Source: Antilocapra americana (taxonomy: Eukaryota > Chordata > Mammalia > Artiodactyla > Antilocapridae). From it: a stretch of 64,000 nt of DNA. The stretch is taken from contig ML660203.1 of assembly GCA_007570785.1 (NCBI GenBank), forward strand, positions 7,994,638-8,058,637, given 5' to 3'. The notes beneath the pieces are model-generated. The model saw only the letters and a program-made list of their open reading frames with translations, did no database searches and had not been told where the DNA came from. A program made the translations under genes and the position numbers. Positions 63,429 to 64,000 of the stretch are shown here, in pieces (position 1 is the stretch's first letter; every line of letters starts with the position of its first letter).

Positions 63429-63890
63429 TCTCTTTCTTTAAATTAATTATTTTAATTGGAGGCTAATTACCTTACAATATGGTGGTGGTTTTTGCCATAC
63501 ATTGACAGGAATCAGACATGGGTGTACCTGTGTCCCGAATCCCCCTCCCACCTCCCTCCTCATCCCATCCCTCTGGGTTGTCCCAGTGCACCGGGCTCTG
63601 AGTGCCCTGTTTCATGCATCGAACTTGGACTGGTCATCTATTTCACATATGGTAATATACATGTTTCATTGCTATTCTCTCAAATCATCCCACCCTCGCC
63701 TTCTCCCACAGAGTCCAAAAGTCTGTTCTTTATATCTTTGTCTCTTTTGCTGTCTCGTGTACAGGGTCGTCATTACCATCTTTCTAAATTCCATATATAT
63801 GCGTTAATATCCTGTATTGGTGTTTTTCTTTCTGACTTACTTCACTATGTACAATAGGCTCCAGTTTCATTCAAGGGGAAGTCCCTACTG
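63429..63890 (-). mobile_element. Artiodactyl L1 3' end
   Basis: Antisense, little diverged: 'attggaggctaattacctta', 'gccatacattgacaggaatc', 'ccctctgggttgtcccagtg', 'ctaaattccatatatatgcg', 'tttctttctgacttacttca'. The 110 bp beyond (63891-64000) are unrecognised. Confidence 0.95.
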
Positions 63891-64000
63891 CAAAATTCTC
63901 AACCACAGCTTGGTGGTAAGAATTGGGGAACTTAAGTTTTTTCTTTATCTGCATTTTCTAATTTTTCTTTATCACATATTCAGTGTGGAAAGAAAGAATA

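Noticed and set aside
1..64000. A previously undescribed defence, biosynthetic or mobile gene system
   Set aside because: No intact multi-gene locus exists in the window. All protein-like stretches that I could identify are decayed BovB or L1 sequence. The unusual structure is explained by known retroposon families and their rearrangements.

Overview
The window is a mammalian nuclear genomic segment from a ruminant, most likely a bovid. The diagnosis rests on repeats: many tRNA-headed Bov-tA and headless Bov-A SINEs, their parent LINE BovB (RTE clade), CHR-type tRNA-derived SINEs of cetartiodactyls, and artiodactyl L1 3' ends, all lying on a background of older MIR, L2, L1M, MLT1 and MER5A copies shared by all placental mammals. 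Cattle, sheep and goat cannot be told apart here. No intact protein-coding gene, rRNA, tRNA gene, CRISPR array or prokaryote-style operon is visible. Repeat edges are judged by eye and are good to about 10 bp. Family names are at the level I recognise; subfamilies would need a repeat-library search.

Layout. 1-5 kb: single-copy DNA with L2, MIR, BovB and SINE copies, including a CHR SINE whose 3' tail has expanded into four 85-bp units. 6-12.8 kb: one old L1 cut in two by a second L1, each carrying further SINEs. 13-15.7 kb: a Bov-tA dimer, an antisense L1, and an L2 interrupted by BovB. 15.7-30.3 kb: a GC-rich, L2/MIR-rich, L1-free stretch ending in a dense CpG island (about 29.2-30.1 kb). 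The island holds the only plausible gene start: a minus-strand first exon ending in a consensus splice donor at 29556/29555. It contains a single ATG, which opens a 12-codon upstream ORF built on a GGGGCC repeat. If this is right, the left 29 kb would be intron 1 of a gene I cannot name. 30.3-35 kb: L2, L1 and a three-level nest L1 > MER5A > BovB. 35.3-43 kb: two long antisense BovB fragments retaining decayed reverse transcriptase, and a probable solo LTR. 43.5-48.2 kb: L1 territory with two later L1 insertions at one target site. 48-57 kb: mixed SINE/LINE/L2/MLT1 with some repeat-free intervals. 57-64 kb: MIR/L2-rich, with several short repeat-free segments that look like conserved non-coding elements, the best at 62.3-62.5 kb.

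No genes act together here. The main content is the insertion history, readable from target-site duplications, plus one promoter candidate and several possible regulatory elements. I found nothing that I would call a new biological system.
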